From NCBI GenBank assembly GCA_017554325.1, contig JAFZIP010000005.1:1-64000 (forward strand): DNA of 64,000 nucleotides, in the 5' to 3' direction. Position numbers and translations under genes: made by a program. Below, piece by piece: positions 37,489-45,639 of this stretch; the stretch's first letter is position 1; each line of letters starts with the position of its first letter. The DNA comes from Bacteroidales bacterium. Lineage in GTDB: Bacteria; Bacteroidota; Bacteroidia; Bacteroidales; WCHB1-69. The notes beneath the pieces are model-generated. The model was not told where the DNA came from, did not search any database, and saw nothing but the letters and a program-made list of their open reading frames with translations.

Positions 37489-39429
37489 TTATCTACCTTC
37501 TTTCTCAAGATCCTCTTTCAAGGATTGGAGCACATCCAAGTCACCAAGCGTAGCCTTTTCGACATTGCTTTCGTTGATCTTGGCGATTTCCTTGGCCTGT
37601 TTTCTGGCCTCATCCTCTCTCTGCTTGTCCTCATCTTCCTTGGAAGCCTGCCAAGTCTTGGTGTGGGACAAATGGATCTTCTTGGATTCCTTGGAGAAAT
37701 CAACCACCATGAAATCGAGCACGTCGTCCACCTTGGCAGTGGTCTTGTCCTCTTTCATCAGGTTACGGTTGAAGGCGAAACCTTCGATGCCGTAAGGCAG
37801 AGCCACCACAGCACCCTTGTCATTCATAGAGGTGATAGTGCCCTGATGCACGGAACCAACGGTGAATACGGTTTCGAAGACATCCCACGGATTTTCCTCG
37901 AGTTGCTTGTGACCCAAGCTGAGACGACGATTCTCGGTATCGACTTCCAGAACCACAACCTCGATAGGTTCGCCAATCTTAGTGAACTCTGCAGGATGTT
38001 TGATTTTCTTGGACCAGGAGAGGTCGGAGATGTGAATCAGGCCGTCAACACCCTCTTCCAGTTCGACGAAGATGCCGAAGTTGGTGAAGTTACGCACAGT
38101 GGCGGTGTGTTTGGAACCGACAGGATATTTGGTCGTGATGTCTGCCCAAGGATCGGGGATGAGTTGCTTGATGCCGAGAGACATTTTGCGGTCCTCGCGG
38201 TCGAGGGTAAGGACAACAGCTTCCACTTCGTCGCCGACTTTGAGGAAATCGTGAGCGGTGCGGAGATGTTGAGACCAAGACATTTCGGAAACGTGAATGA
38301 GACCTTCGACACCGGGGATAATCTCCACAAATGCGCCGTAGTCAGCGATGACGACCACTTTGCCTTTGACTTTGTCACCCACCTTGAGGTTCGGATCAAG
38401 GTTGTCCCAAGGATGCGGAGTGAGCTGTTTGAGACCGAGGGCGATACGTTTCTTGCTCTCGTCGAAGTCGAGGATAACCACGTTGATCTTCTGGTCAAGT
38501 TGGACAACCTCCTCCGGATTGGAGATGCGGCCCCATGAGAGGTCGGTGATATGGATGAGACCATCCACGCCGCCGAGATCGATGAACACACCGTAAGAGG
38601 TGATGTTCTTGACGGTACCTTCCAGAATCTGACCCTTTTCGAGTTTGCTGATGATTTCAGCCTTCTGGGCTTCGATTTCAGCCTCGATGAGAGCTTTGTG
38701 GGAAACGACCACGTTCTTGTAGTCGTGGTTGATCTTCACAACCTTGAACTCCATGGTCTTGTCAACAAACACGTCGTAGTCGCGGATAGGTTTGACATCG
38801 ATCTGGGAGCCGGGCAGGAAGGCTTCGATACCGAAGACGTCCACGATGAGACCGCCTTTGGTTTTGCCCTTGACATAACCGGTGATGATTTCCTGGTTGT
38901 CGTAAGCCTCGTTAACGCGCTGCCATGATTTGAGGATGAGGGCGCGTTTGTGGGAAAGTTGGAGTTGGCCGTTGGCGTCTTCCTGGCTTTCCACATAGAC
39001 TTCGATTTCGTCGCCAATTTTGAGATCCGGGTTGTAACGGAGCTCGGAAGCGTTGATCACACCGTCGGATTTGAAACCGATGTTGACCACCACCTCACGG
39101 CTGCTGATGGAAACGACCTTACCCATGATAACGGCGTTCTCATCAACGGATTTGAAAGATTTGGTATAAAGATCTTCGAGTCTTGCTTTTTCATCGGCGG
39201 CATATTTGTCACCGTCATCATCAATCTTATCCCAATCAAAATTCTCGAGGGAACCGTATGCGCTGGTGAAATCACGTTTCTGGCGCGGTTTAGCTTCCAC
39301 TTCAGGAGCGTTCTCCACTACTTCAGCCACATTCTCAGCCACTTCTGCTGCGGTTTCCACAACATTTTCCACTTGGTTTTCTGCCGGAGCAGCCACTTCT
39401 TCAGGAGTGTTAATCATTTCTTCTGACAT
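37489..39429 (-). CDS. rpsA: 30S ribosomal protein S1
   Basis: 646 residues with an acidic Glu/Val/Ala-rich N-terminal extension (about residues 1-65) typical of Bacteroidota S1, followed by six S1 RNA-binding domains. Characteristic motifs are VKNITSYGVFIDLGGVDGLIH, IADYGAFVEIIPGVEGLIHVSEMSW and VRNFTNFGIFVELEEGVDGLIH, with PHPWDNL/PDPWADI linkers. ATG 39429 (MSEEMINTPEEV) is chosen. The longer start at 39456 would place a leader hairpin inside the coding region. Confidence 0.95.
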   Translation of the reverse strand: MSEEMINTPEEVAAPAENQVENVVETAAEVAENVAEVVENAPEVEAKPRQKRDFTSAYGSLENFDWDKIDDDGDKYAADEKARLEDLYTKSFKSVDENAVIMGKVVSISSREVVVNIGFKSDGVINASELRYNPDLKIGDEIEVYVESQEDANGQLQLSHKRALILKSWQRVNEAYDNQEIITGYVKGKTKGGLIVDVFGIEAFLPGSQIDVKPIRDYDVFVDKTMEFKVVKINHDYKNVVVSHKALIEAEIEAQKAEIISKLEKGQILEGTVKNITSYGVFIDLGGVDGLIHITDLSWGRISNPEEVVQLDQKINVVILDFDESKKRIALGLKQLTPHPWDNLDPNLKVGDKVKGKVVVIADYGAFVEIIPGVEGLIHVSEMSWSQHLRTAHDFLKVGDEVEAVVLTLDREDRKMSLGIKQLIPDPWADITTKYPVGSKHTATVRNFTNFGIFVELEEGVDGLIHISDLSWSKKIKHPAEFTKIGEPIEVVVLEVDTENRRLSLGHKQLEENPWDVFETVFTVGSVHQGTITSMNDKGAVVALPYGIEGFAFNRNLMKEDKTTAKVDDVLDFMVVDFSKESKKIHLSHTKTWQASKEDEDKQREDEARKQAKEIAKINESNVEKATLGDLDVLQSLKEDLEKEGR

Positions 39430-39490
39430 TAAAACTTGTCCTGTTAACCTGGACAATAGGTTTTTTTAAAGGTTACTAAATGAGGTTAAC
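39430..39490 (-). promoter_or_regulatory. Structured rpsA leader: hairpin with loop complementary to an upstream segment
   Basis: On the mRNA (minus strand), TTGTCC-AGGTTAACA-GGACAA forms a hairpin at 39456-39436, six nucleotides before the start codon. Its loop contains AGGTTAAC, the exact complement of GTTAACCT at 39490-39483, so a pseudoknot or alternative pairing is possible. A candidate autoregulatory leader (inference). Confidence 0.5.
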
Positions 39491-39533
39491 TTCTTCATTC
39501 CCAAACTAAAGAGCCTCTTTTAATTTGGGGGTG

Positions 39534-39541
39534 CAAAGATA
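39534..39541 (-). promoter_or_regulatory. -7 element TATCTTTG for rpsA
   Basis: Reverse complement TATCTTTGCACC, about 105 bp upstream of ATG 39429, giving a leader of roughly 95-100 nt. Confidence 0.65.
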
Positions 39542-39601
39542 TAAAAATAATTGATACCACAATTTTTTTTCATCAATTATTTGTGAATAACAAAAAAAGT
39601 G

Positions 39602-39609
39602 TATTTTTG
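39602..39609 (+). promoter_or_regulatory. -7 element TATTTTTG for initiator tRNA
   Basis: TATTTTTGCAGCC, 14 bp before the tRNA. Confidence 0.65.
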
Positions 39610-39622
39610 CAGCCGTAAACAT

Positions 39623-39694
39623 TGCGGGGTAGAGCAGTGGTAGCTCGTCGGGCTCATAACCCGGAGGCCGCAGGTTCGAGTCCTGCCCCCGCTA
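39623..39694 (+). tRNA. Initiator tRNA-fMet (anticodon CAT)
   Basis: Seven-nt acceptor TGCGGGG against CCCCGCT leaves a T1-T72 mismatch. The anticodon loop CTCATAA is closed by GGG/CCC pairs. Both features mark initiator tRNAs. T-arm is GCAGG-TTCGAGT-CCTGC. CCA is not encoded. A terminator follows directly. Confidence 0.93.
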
Positions 39695-39700
39695 CTGATT

Positions 39701-39726
39701 AACAGCGCAATTGCGCTGTTTTTTTA
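39701..39726 (+). terminator. Terminator of tRNA-fMet
   Basis: AACAGCGC-AATT-GCGCTGTT followed by a T-run. Confidence 0.9.
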
Positions 39727-39785
39727 TCTATCCATCACCCACGTTGCCAAGGTCTGTATCCCGCATCTTGTGATTTTGAACAAGT

Positions 39786-40014
39786 TCATACCTCCAATAA
39801 ATTCAGGCCATATTTCCGATAATACGGGAATTTCGCATCATGACTCACCATTGTATATCTGTTGGCAATACAATCAGCAATAATGATTCGCTCAATCATG
39901 TCGGAATGAGTTTTTTTTCTTAACGGTCAGAATAGGCAATTCCAACAGAGCTTCGAATACCTTTTGAGACACAAGCTCTATTTCGATATGTGTATCAAGA
40001 AAGTATCGTGACAT
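39786..40014 (-). pseudogene. Remnant of a PIN-domain (VapC-like) toxin
   Basis: From ATG 40014 the minus strand reads MSRYFLDTHIEIELVSQKVF..., the opening of Bacteroidota PIN toxins (YFLDTHI with the first catalytic Asp). It stops at NSFRHD after an A8 run. In another frame it continues DMIERIIIADCIANRY, TMVSHDAKFPYYRKYGLNLL and a stop, the typical PIN C terminus with IIADCIAN and TMVSHD. About half of the usual domain between the two parts is missing, so the gene is broken by an internal deletion and a frameshift. It lies one base after the antitoxin-like frame. Confidence 0.7.
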
Positions 40015-40015
40015 T

Positions 40016-40132
40016 CTATCTCAAATTATACGGATCTTCTACCAACTCCACAATCTTGATATACTTGAACCTTTTCTTAGGTTTTGATGCCGATGTTTTC
40101 GGACTTTCTTTTCTTATTTTTTTCGGTGCCAT
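40016..40132 (-). CDS. Short antitoxin-like remnant upstream of the PIN pseudogene, 38 aa
   Basis: MAPKKIRKESPKTSASKPKK continues RFKYIKIVELVEDPYNLR: a basic N terminus and an acidic/hydrophobic tail, positioned directly before the toxin as in type II modules. Short for an antitoxin and possibly truncated itself. A TATTTTTG -7 element lies 20 bp upstream (40153-40160). Probably no longer functional as a pair. Confidence 0.5.
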   Translation of the reverse strand: MAPKKIRKESPKTSASKPKKRFKYIKIVELVEDPYNLR

Positions 40133-40152
40133 ATTAATTTTGTTTTGCCTTG

Positions 40153-40160
40153 CAAAAATA
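40153..40160 (-). promoter_or_regulatory. -7 element TATTTTTG for the decayed TA locus
   Basis: Reverse complement TATTTTTGCAAGG, 20 bp before ATG 40132. The remaining 39.73-40.24 kb spacer holds nothing else that I can identify. Confidence 0.5.
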
Positions 40161-40239
40161 CAAAATTTACTTAAATAACACATAATAAAATAAAAAAATA
40201 TCAATCCAGACTATCGTTTATCAGTAAATTGATTATCAA

Positions 40240-41259
40240 TCAATTATCTTTTGCAATCTTTTTAACATCATACACCGGCACGTCAATGACAGCTCTCAAA
40301 GCCCCTTGCAATTGCTCGGACGTAACTTTGAAGCCGGAAGGAGATGTGGGATTGATGCACATGGCCAGCAAATTGGGACGTTTCAAAACCATCAGCCTGC
40401 CGCCTTTCTGCAAGAAACCGTGCAGAACAAACGGCGTGACGAATATCTTGGTGAAGTCCTTTACCACCAGTACAATATCCTTCACATTGGCCTGCGCACG
40501 GAAGAATTCCAACATGTTGTCAGTGACGATACCGCTGATGAAAAGCGTATTGCCATGACTGAACAGTTTGTCTTTGTATTGCGCAAACAGCAAGGGCGAC
40601 GCGACTGGCAAGCGATACAGAGTGTCCTCTCCTACTACGTAGATTCCTGGCTCGCACTGCATCATGCGCTCGCATTCATCCGTCTCATATTCAGGTAATT
40701 GTGTCAACTGATAGACAAACTTGGTCTTGGTTACCACGGTATTGAGATCCGGGGCGATGGCCATGCCCGTGGTCAGGATCAGCCCGTCAGTTACGGAGGG
40801 CGACGCGGGACTCTTGCGCGAGAGTGCACCGTCCACAATCGTGAGATCCACGCCCAACGCCTGCATCTGCGCAATCAGCGCGCGTATGCGTCCCGTGGAA
40901 GCCGGCCCTGCCAGTATCACCTTGCCTTCCTGCAGCACACGCGCCGTGACGAGCCGCCCTAACGAGGTCATCTCCTCCGACAGCTCGCAAATCTCCGACA
41001 ACAACTGCCGCTGGCGGTAATAATACTCCGATGTGACAAAATAGGTATCCTTCGCCAAGACCACCTCCGGCTTCTCGGTCTGCGTCACCTGGTCCTTCGT
41101 TTCCCCGTCCACGCCAATGGAGGTGACCGCAATCACCTTGTCCGTCGTGCGCAGCTGGTCCAGGACATAGTTCAAGCACACCGTCTTGCCGGTATTCTTC
41201 GCCATCCCCACAATGGAGAGACTGCGACAGGATAATATTTGCGAAAGGAGTGTGTTCAT
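40240..41259 (-). CDS. P-loop protein resembling KamB (lysine 5,6-aminomutase reactivase subunit)
   Basis: 339 residues. N terminus SLSIVGMAKNTGKTVCLNYV contains a Walker A-like GMAKNTGKT (about 18-26). ITSIGVDGE-type (VTSIGVDGETKDQVTQTEKP), LAGPASTGRI and TIVDGALSRKSPASPSVTDG are the features I associate with KamB of lysine-fermenting Bacteroidota and fusobacteria. The usual partners (kamC, kamD/E, kamA) are not in the window, so the function here is uncertain; it may act elsewhere or be a generic nucleotide-binding protein. It lies 58 bp downstream of the M24B gene, separated by heptamer repeats. Confidence 0.55.
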   Translation of the reverse strand: MNTLLSQILSCRSLSIVGMAKNTGKTVCLNYVLDQLRTTDKVIAVTSIGVDGETKDQVTQTEKPEVVLAKDTYFVTSEYYYRQRQLLSEICELSEEMTSLGRLVTARVLQEGKVILAGPASTGRIRALIAQMQALGVDLTIVDGALSRKSPASPSVTDGLILTTGMAIAPDLNTVVTKTKFVYQLTQLPEYETDECERMMQCEPGIYVVGEDTLYRLPVASPLLFAQYKDKLFSHGNTLFISGIVTDNMLEFFRAQANVKDIVLVVKDFTKIFVTPFVLHGFLQKGGRLMVLKRPNLLAMCINPTSPSGFKVTSEQLQGALRAVIDVPVYDVKKIAKDN

Positions 41260-41283
41260 TATGTCAATTTGAAATGGGAAATG

Positions 41284-41333
41284 TGATCTCTACTCTCTAA
41301 ACTCTAATCTCTAATCTCTAAACTCTCCTCATT
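41284..41333. repeat. TTTAGAG/ATTAGAG heptamer repeats
   Basis: On the minus strand AGAGTTTAGAGATTAGAG and further copies fill the spacer between the M24B gene and the KamB-like gene. The last codons and stop (AGA GTT TAG) of the M24B gene lie within the array. Related tracts: 13711-13738, 21032-21055, 28101-28135 and 30841-30862. Confidence 0.8.
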
Positions 41334-42616
41334 TCTCTTTCAATCTCCTCCACTTCCACGGGTGTGCCAGCAAGCAGGTCAATGGGCTTGTTGCCGACCA
41401 CCACATCGGTTTCGATGCGCACGCCAATGCCCTCTTCAGCGATGTAGATACCGGGCTCGCAGCTGAGCACATGGCCAGGTTGGAACACCCAGTCGCGCTG
41501 CCCGACATCATGCACATCCAACCCGATGAAATGGCTCGTGTTGTGCATATAATATTTCTTGAAGCACGGCATGTCGGGATCCTGGTTCTTCACATCTTCC
41601 CACGTATAAAGGCCGAGTTTTATCAATTCTTCATCCATTCTTTTGAAGACGAAATCATTGATTTTATGAATCGTCATGCCCGGTTTGAACTTCGGAATTG
41701 TATCTTTATAAATTGATAAGACCGCCTCATAGACTTGTTTCTGGCGAGGCGTGAACTTGCCGTTCACGGGCACTGTGCGCGAACAGTCGCCAGCATAGTT
41801 GGCATACTCGGCGCCGAAGTCCATCAGCAACAGGTCGCCGTCCTGCATCACCTTGTCGTTCTTGATGTAATGCAGGATACAAGTGTCCGCTCCGGAGGCC
41901 ACTATTGGGGCAAAGGAATGCGTGGTGGCGCCGTTGCGGATCAGTTCGTACGTCATGGCAGCCTCCACTTCGTACTCATAGCGCCCGGGCCGGATGGCGG
42001 CCAGCGCGCTCTCGAACATCTTGCGCGTAATGTCGCAGGCGTACTTCATCGCCACCAATTCCTCCGACGACTTCACTGCGCGCAGCGGATAGAGAATCGG
42101 AGCCAAGCGGCGGAAGTCGTGCAACGGATAATCAGCCTTCAACTGCTTGGCAAAGCGCACCTCGTGGGTCGGGAAGTCGGGCTTGATGCGCGGGTCCTCC
42201 GGGATGTGCAAATAGACATGCACCGCGTGCATCATCAGGTCGTTGAGCACACTCTCGAACTGATCGACAAACATCACCGTCTTCACGCCCGACAGCTCCG
42301 AAGCCTGCTCCTTGCTGAATCGATGACCGAACCAGACAATCTTCTCCGGCGAAGGATTCTTGATGAAGAGAATCTCCCGATAGGCCGGATTCGGGTGCCA
42401 CGGCGCCAGCGTCAGGTATGTTTCCTCCTGATCAATGCCACAAAGGTAAAGCAAATCGGAGTTCTGGCGGAAAGGATGCGTGGTGTCGCCGCAGCGCGGG
42501 TACTCATCATGGGAGACCAGCACAGCAATGGAGTCCTTTTCCATCTCGCCCACCACATTCTTGCGGTTGCGGACATAAAATTTCGACGGTAGCGGTTTGT
42601 ATCTCATATTCGTCAT
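41318..42616 (-). CDS. Xaa-Pro aminopeptidase family protein (M24B)
   Basis: 432 residues. N-terminal creatinase-like domain (about 1-170) and C-terminal pita-bread domain. Metal ligands are visible in MDFGAEYANYAGDCSRT (two Asp), HNTSHFIGLDVHD (His), CEPGIYI (Glu) and GVRIETDVVV (Glu). Cytoplasmic (no signal peptide), releasing N-terminal residues preceding proline. ATG 42607 is an alternative start three codons in. The promoter TATCTTTG is at 42631-42638. Confidence 0.92.
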   Translation of the reverse strand: MTNMRYKPLPSKFYVRNRKNVVGEMEKDSIAVLVSHDEYPRCGDTTHPFRQNSDLLYLCGIDQEETYLTLAPWHPNPAYREILFIKNPSPEKIVWFGHRFSKEQASELSGVKTVMFVDQFESVLNDLMMHAVHVYLHIPEDPRIKPDFPTHEVRFAKQLKADYPLHDFRRLAPILYPLRAVKSSEELVAMKYACDITRKMFESALAAIRPGRYEYEVEAAMTYELIRNGATTHSFAPIVASGADTCILHYIKNDKVMQDGDLLLMDFGAEYANYAGDCSRTVPVNGKFTPRQKQVYEAVLSIYKDTIPKFKPGMTIHKINDFVFKRMDEELIKLGLYTWEDVKNQDPDMPCFKKYYMHNTSHFIGLDVHDVGQRDWVFQPGHVLSCEPGIYIAEEGIGVRIETDVVVGNKPIDLLAGTPVEVEEIEREMRRV

Positions 42617-42630
42617 GTTAAAAATGCGGG

Positions 42631-42638
42631 CAAAGATA
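42631..42638 (-). promoter_or_regulatory. -7 element TATCTTTG for the M24B gene
   Basis: Reverse complement TATCTTTGCCCG, 15 bp before ATG 42616. Confidence 0.65.
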
Positions 42639-42732
42639 CAAAAAAAGGGTGAATGGGGTGAAGAGGTAAATGAGGTAAATGAGGAGAAAGAGGAGGAGAG
42701 GGGAAGGGGTTATTTTTGAAAAAAACAAATAA

Positions 42733-42762
42733 TTGGACATCCATTCATTTTTTATATTTTTG
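42733..42762 (+). promoter_or_regulatory. tpiA promoter with -33 (TTGG) and -7 (TATTTTTG)
   Basis: TTGG at 42733-42736 and TATTTTTG at 42755-42762 are 18 bp apart, close to the Bacteroidota sigma spacing; ATG follows 68 bp downstream. Confidence 0.65.
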
Positions 42763-42829
42763 CAACCGACTTGTGCATTGTTGAAGCTCTGCACATCAAA
42801 TAGATTATCAATTAAAAAATTACATCAAT

Positions 42830-43612
42830 ATGAAACCTAAAATCGTCATTGGAAACTGGAAAATGAACAAGAACTTCGATGAAGCCGAGGACCTGATCAG
42901 CGAAATCGAAGAAAAACTGGAGAACTTTAACTTTGAAACCGAGATCGTGCTTTGCCCGCCGTTGGTTTACACGGAGCTGGTAACCGACCACGCCAACGAG
43001 GAGGGCAGCCAGTTTTACGCCGGCGTGCAGAACGTGAGCGAGTTCGAGAACGGTGCCTACACAGGCGAAGTTTCCGCCGAAATGCTGGCCAGCATGGACG
43101 TATCTTTCTGTATCGTAGGACATTCTGAAAGAAGAAAATTCTTCGGCGAGACCAATGAGATTGTATTGAAGAAGATGCTACGCCTGCTGACCAACGACAT
43201 CGTGCCGGTGATGTGCTGCGGCGAATCACTGGACGAGCGCAAGGCAGGCAAGCATTTCGAAATCGTGCAAAAGCAGCTGGAAGAGAGCATCTACCAACTC
43301 ACCCCTGAGCAGATGGAACGCGTGGTCATCGCCTACGAACCCATCTGGGCCATCGGCACCGGCGAAACCGCCACACCCGCACAGGCACAGGAGATGCTGG
43401 CTTTCATCCGTTCCCTTGTGGAGAAAAAATTCGGCACCGAAATGGCCGTCAACACCTACATCCTCTACGGCGGCAGCTGCAATGCCAAAAACGCCCTTGA
43501 ACTCTTCTCCCAGCAAGATGTCGATGGCGGCCTGATTGGCGGCGCATCCCTCAAAGCCGATGACTTCCTCAAGATCATCGAGGCCGGCGAGACCGTTATC
43601 AAAGACAACTAA
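42830..43612 (+). CDS. tpiA: Triosephosphate isomerase
   Basis: 260 residues; interconverts DHAP and glyceraldehyde-3-phosphate in glycolysis. Catalytic residues are all present: Lys in GNWKMN (about 12), His in IVGHSERR (about 101) and Glu in AYEPIWAIGTG (about 173). Phosphate-binding ILYGGSCNAKN and GGLIGGASL are intact. First gene of a tpiA / PorE-like / murC transcript (20-bp gap, then overlap). Confidence 0.97.
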   Translation: MKPKIVIGNWKMNKNFDEAEDLISEIEEKLENFNFETEIVLCPPLVYTELVTDHANEEGSQFYAGVQNVSEFENGAYTGEVSAEMLASMDVSFCIVGHSERRKFFGETNEIVLKKMLRLLTNDIVPVMCCGESLDERKAGKHFEIVQKQLEESIYQLTPEQMERVVIAYEPIWAIGTGETATPAQAQEMLAFIRSLVEKKFGTEMAVNTYILYGGSCNAKNALELFSQQDVDGGLIGGASLKADDFLKIIEAGETVIKDN

Positions 43613-43632
43613 ACCGTATCTGACGCCTCCAA

Positions 43633-45639
43633 ATGAAAGCCCGGTTCCTGTTTTTCGCGATTCTATGTCTATGCCTCCTGCCCGCATTCGCGCAGGAGGA
43701 GACCGACCCGTGTCAGCAGACCATGGACAAGAACAGCGAGAAGCTGTTCAAGAAGGCCCGCGATTTCCAGAAAAACGGCAAGAAAGAGGAGGCTTTGGAA
43801 ATCTATAACGACATCTTGGCCGAGCACCCTGAGTATCTGAATGTAAACTACTACTACGCACTCAGTTACTACTTACCTATCGAGGCCAACCGGTACCAAG
43901 CCAAGACCAAGGACAAGTCGGATTACAAGAAGGCGATGGCCGCTTTCAACCGGATGTACAACGTGTGCCCGTACTACAAGCCGCACTGCAACCTGTACGC
44001 GGCAAGGTTAGCCTACTTCAACGAAGACTTCCCGGAGGCCATCAAGTTCGCCGGCGTCATCGTGGACAACCCGGAGCTGTTTTCGGCCCCGAAGGACACG
44101 GCCAAGTTGGGCGAGGCGCAATTGCTGATCCGCAAGGCGCGCTTCTACGACAACATCCTCAACCATCCCGTCCCGTTCGATCCCAAGCCTGTGCCAGGCA
44201 TCTCAACCGATGCGGACGAGTATTTGGGGACTCTGTCGCCTGACGGCGAGCATTTCTATTTTACCCGCCGCAAGAGCGTGGTAGATGACAGCCCATTCAG
44301 CCACGGCGAGAAGGTGAACAAAGAGTTTTTCTCATACAGTGACAAGAAAAACGGCCATTTCGGGACAGGCGTTCCTCTGCCCCACCCGTTCAACCAATCC
44401 CTCAGCGAAGGCAGCCCCACCATCAACATCACCAACGACATGCTCATCTTCACCAAGTTAGTCTCCACGAGCGGCTATCACAACTATGATCTATACTACT
44501 CGGAGTTAATTGATGGAGAATGGACGGAGCCCAAGTCGTTAGGCCCCAACATCAACCGTCCCGACTCATGGGAATCGCAGGCTTCGCTGAGTTCTGACGG
44601 CAAGATGCTTTTTTTCGCCTCCGACCGTCCGGGCACCTACGGTGGCTCCGACATCTGGTACTCGCAACGCAACAGCGACGGCACTTGGCGCAAACCCGTA
44701 AACCTGGGTCCCACCATCAACACGCCGGAGAACGAGCGTTCGCCGTTCTTGCACACCGACAGCAAGACGCTCTATTTCTCCTCCTCCGGCCACGACGGCA
44801 TGGGTGGTCAGGACATCTTCTTCTCCAAACTGGATGAAAAGAACCGCTGGACCACGCCCACCAACATCGGCTATCCGATCAATTCAGAAAACGACGAGGT
44901 CGATTTCTTCGTCAGTCTGGACGGCAAAACCGGCTATTTCTCCTCCAACAACATAGACAACCAAGACTGGAACATATACGAATTTGAGCTCTACGAGGCC
45001 GCCCGCCCGCATGTGATGATGATTGTGAAGGGCAAGGTCACAGCCGATGATGGAGACTTAGAGGGTGCAACGGTAGAAATCCGCGACACGGCCACCAACG
45101 TCATTGCCACTGGCATCGTGAGTTCTAACAGCGGCAACTATGCCGTAGCCACAGAGGTGCCTAAGGAGGATCCGCAACCCATCATCGTCACAGTCAAGAA
45201 AGAAGGACACTCCTACGATTCCCAAGTCATCACTCCGGAGCAAATGCATGAGAGCATCGTGACCAAAGACGCAGAAGTGAAGGCCATCGAGCCCGGCAAG
45301 GTGTGCGACCTGCGCGACATCTATTATGAGACCAACTCTTACACGCTCACGCAAGCCTCCAAGGTAGTGCTCGCCCTGTTCATCGAATTTCTCAAGGACA
45401 ATCCGACGGTCAAGGTGGAGATTCAGGGCCACACGGACAACATTGGCAACGACGATGCCAACCAAAAGCTCTCGGAGCAGCGCGCCAAGGCGGTTTATGA
45501 CTACGTCATCGGCAAGGGCATTCCCGCCAACCGATTGCGCTACAAGGGCTACGGCGAAAGTCAGCCCATTGCCGACAACAATACTGCAATCGGCCGCGCT
45601 AAGAACCGAAGAACTGTTTTTTTGATTTATGAAAAATAA
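43633..45639 (+). CDS. PorE-like T9SS-associated protein (TPR, beta-propeller, CRD, OmpA domain)
   Basis: 668 residues. Signal peptide ends PAFAQ. TPR-like helices (about 35-170, KKARDFQKNGKKEEALEIYNDIL), then PD40/WD40-like propeller blades (LSPDGEHFYFTRR, LSSDGKMLFFASDRPGTYGGSDIWYS, LYFSSSGHDGMGGQDIF; about 190-450). A carboxypeptidase-regulatory-like fold (about 458-540) and an OmpA peptidoglycan-binding domain (VKVEIQGHTDN, LSEQRAKAVYDYV, RLRYKGYGES) follow. This exact order matches PorE, which links the T9SS to the cell wall. PorE is a lipoprotein, whereas no lipobox is clear here, so it may be a paralogue. Its 3' end overlaps murC by 11 bp. Confidence 0.8.
   Translation: MKARFLFFAILCLCLLPAFAQEETDPCQQTMDKNSEKLFKKARDFQKNGKKEEALEIYNDILAEHPEYLNVNYYYALSYYLPIEANRYQAKTKDKSDYKKAMAAFNRMYNVCPYYKPHCNLYAARLAYFNEDFPEAIKFAGVIVDNPELFSAPKDTAKLGEAQLLIRKARFYDNILNHPVPFDPKPVPGISTDADEYLGTLSPDGEHFYFTRRKSVVDDSPFSHGEKVNKEFFSYSDKKNGHFGTGVPLPHPFNQSLSEGSPTINITNDMLIFTKLVSTSGYHNYDLYYSELIDGEWTEPKSLGPNINRPDSWESQASLSSDGKMLFFASDRPGTYGGSDIWYSQRNSDGTWRKPVNLGPTINTPENERSPFLHTDSKTLYFSSSGHDGMGGQDIFFSKLDEKNRWTTPTNIGYPINSENDEVDFFVSLDGKTGYFSSNNIDNQDWNIYEFELYEAARPHVMMIVKGKVTADDGDLEGATVEIRDTATNVIATGIVSSNSGNYAVATEVPKEDPQPIIVTVKKEGHSYDSQVITPEQMHESIVTKDAEVKAIEPGKVCDLRDIYYETNSYTLTQASKVVLALFIEFLKDNPTVKVEIQGHTDNIGNDDANQKLSEQRAKAVYDYVIGKGIPANRLRYKGYGESQPIADNNTAIGRAKNRRTVFLIYEK

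Noticed and set aside
39427..39456. Longer rpsA start at 39456
   Set aside because: It would put the leader hairpin inside the coding region and add residues (MSRLTGQVL) not expected for S1; ATG 39429 gives the usual acidic N terminus.
39695..40239. Mobile element remnant in the gene-poor stretch
   Set aside because: No transposase or integrase trace or terminal repeats; only the decayed PIN toxin-antitoxin locus can be recognised.
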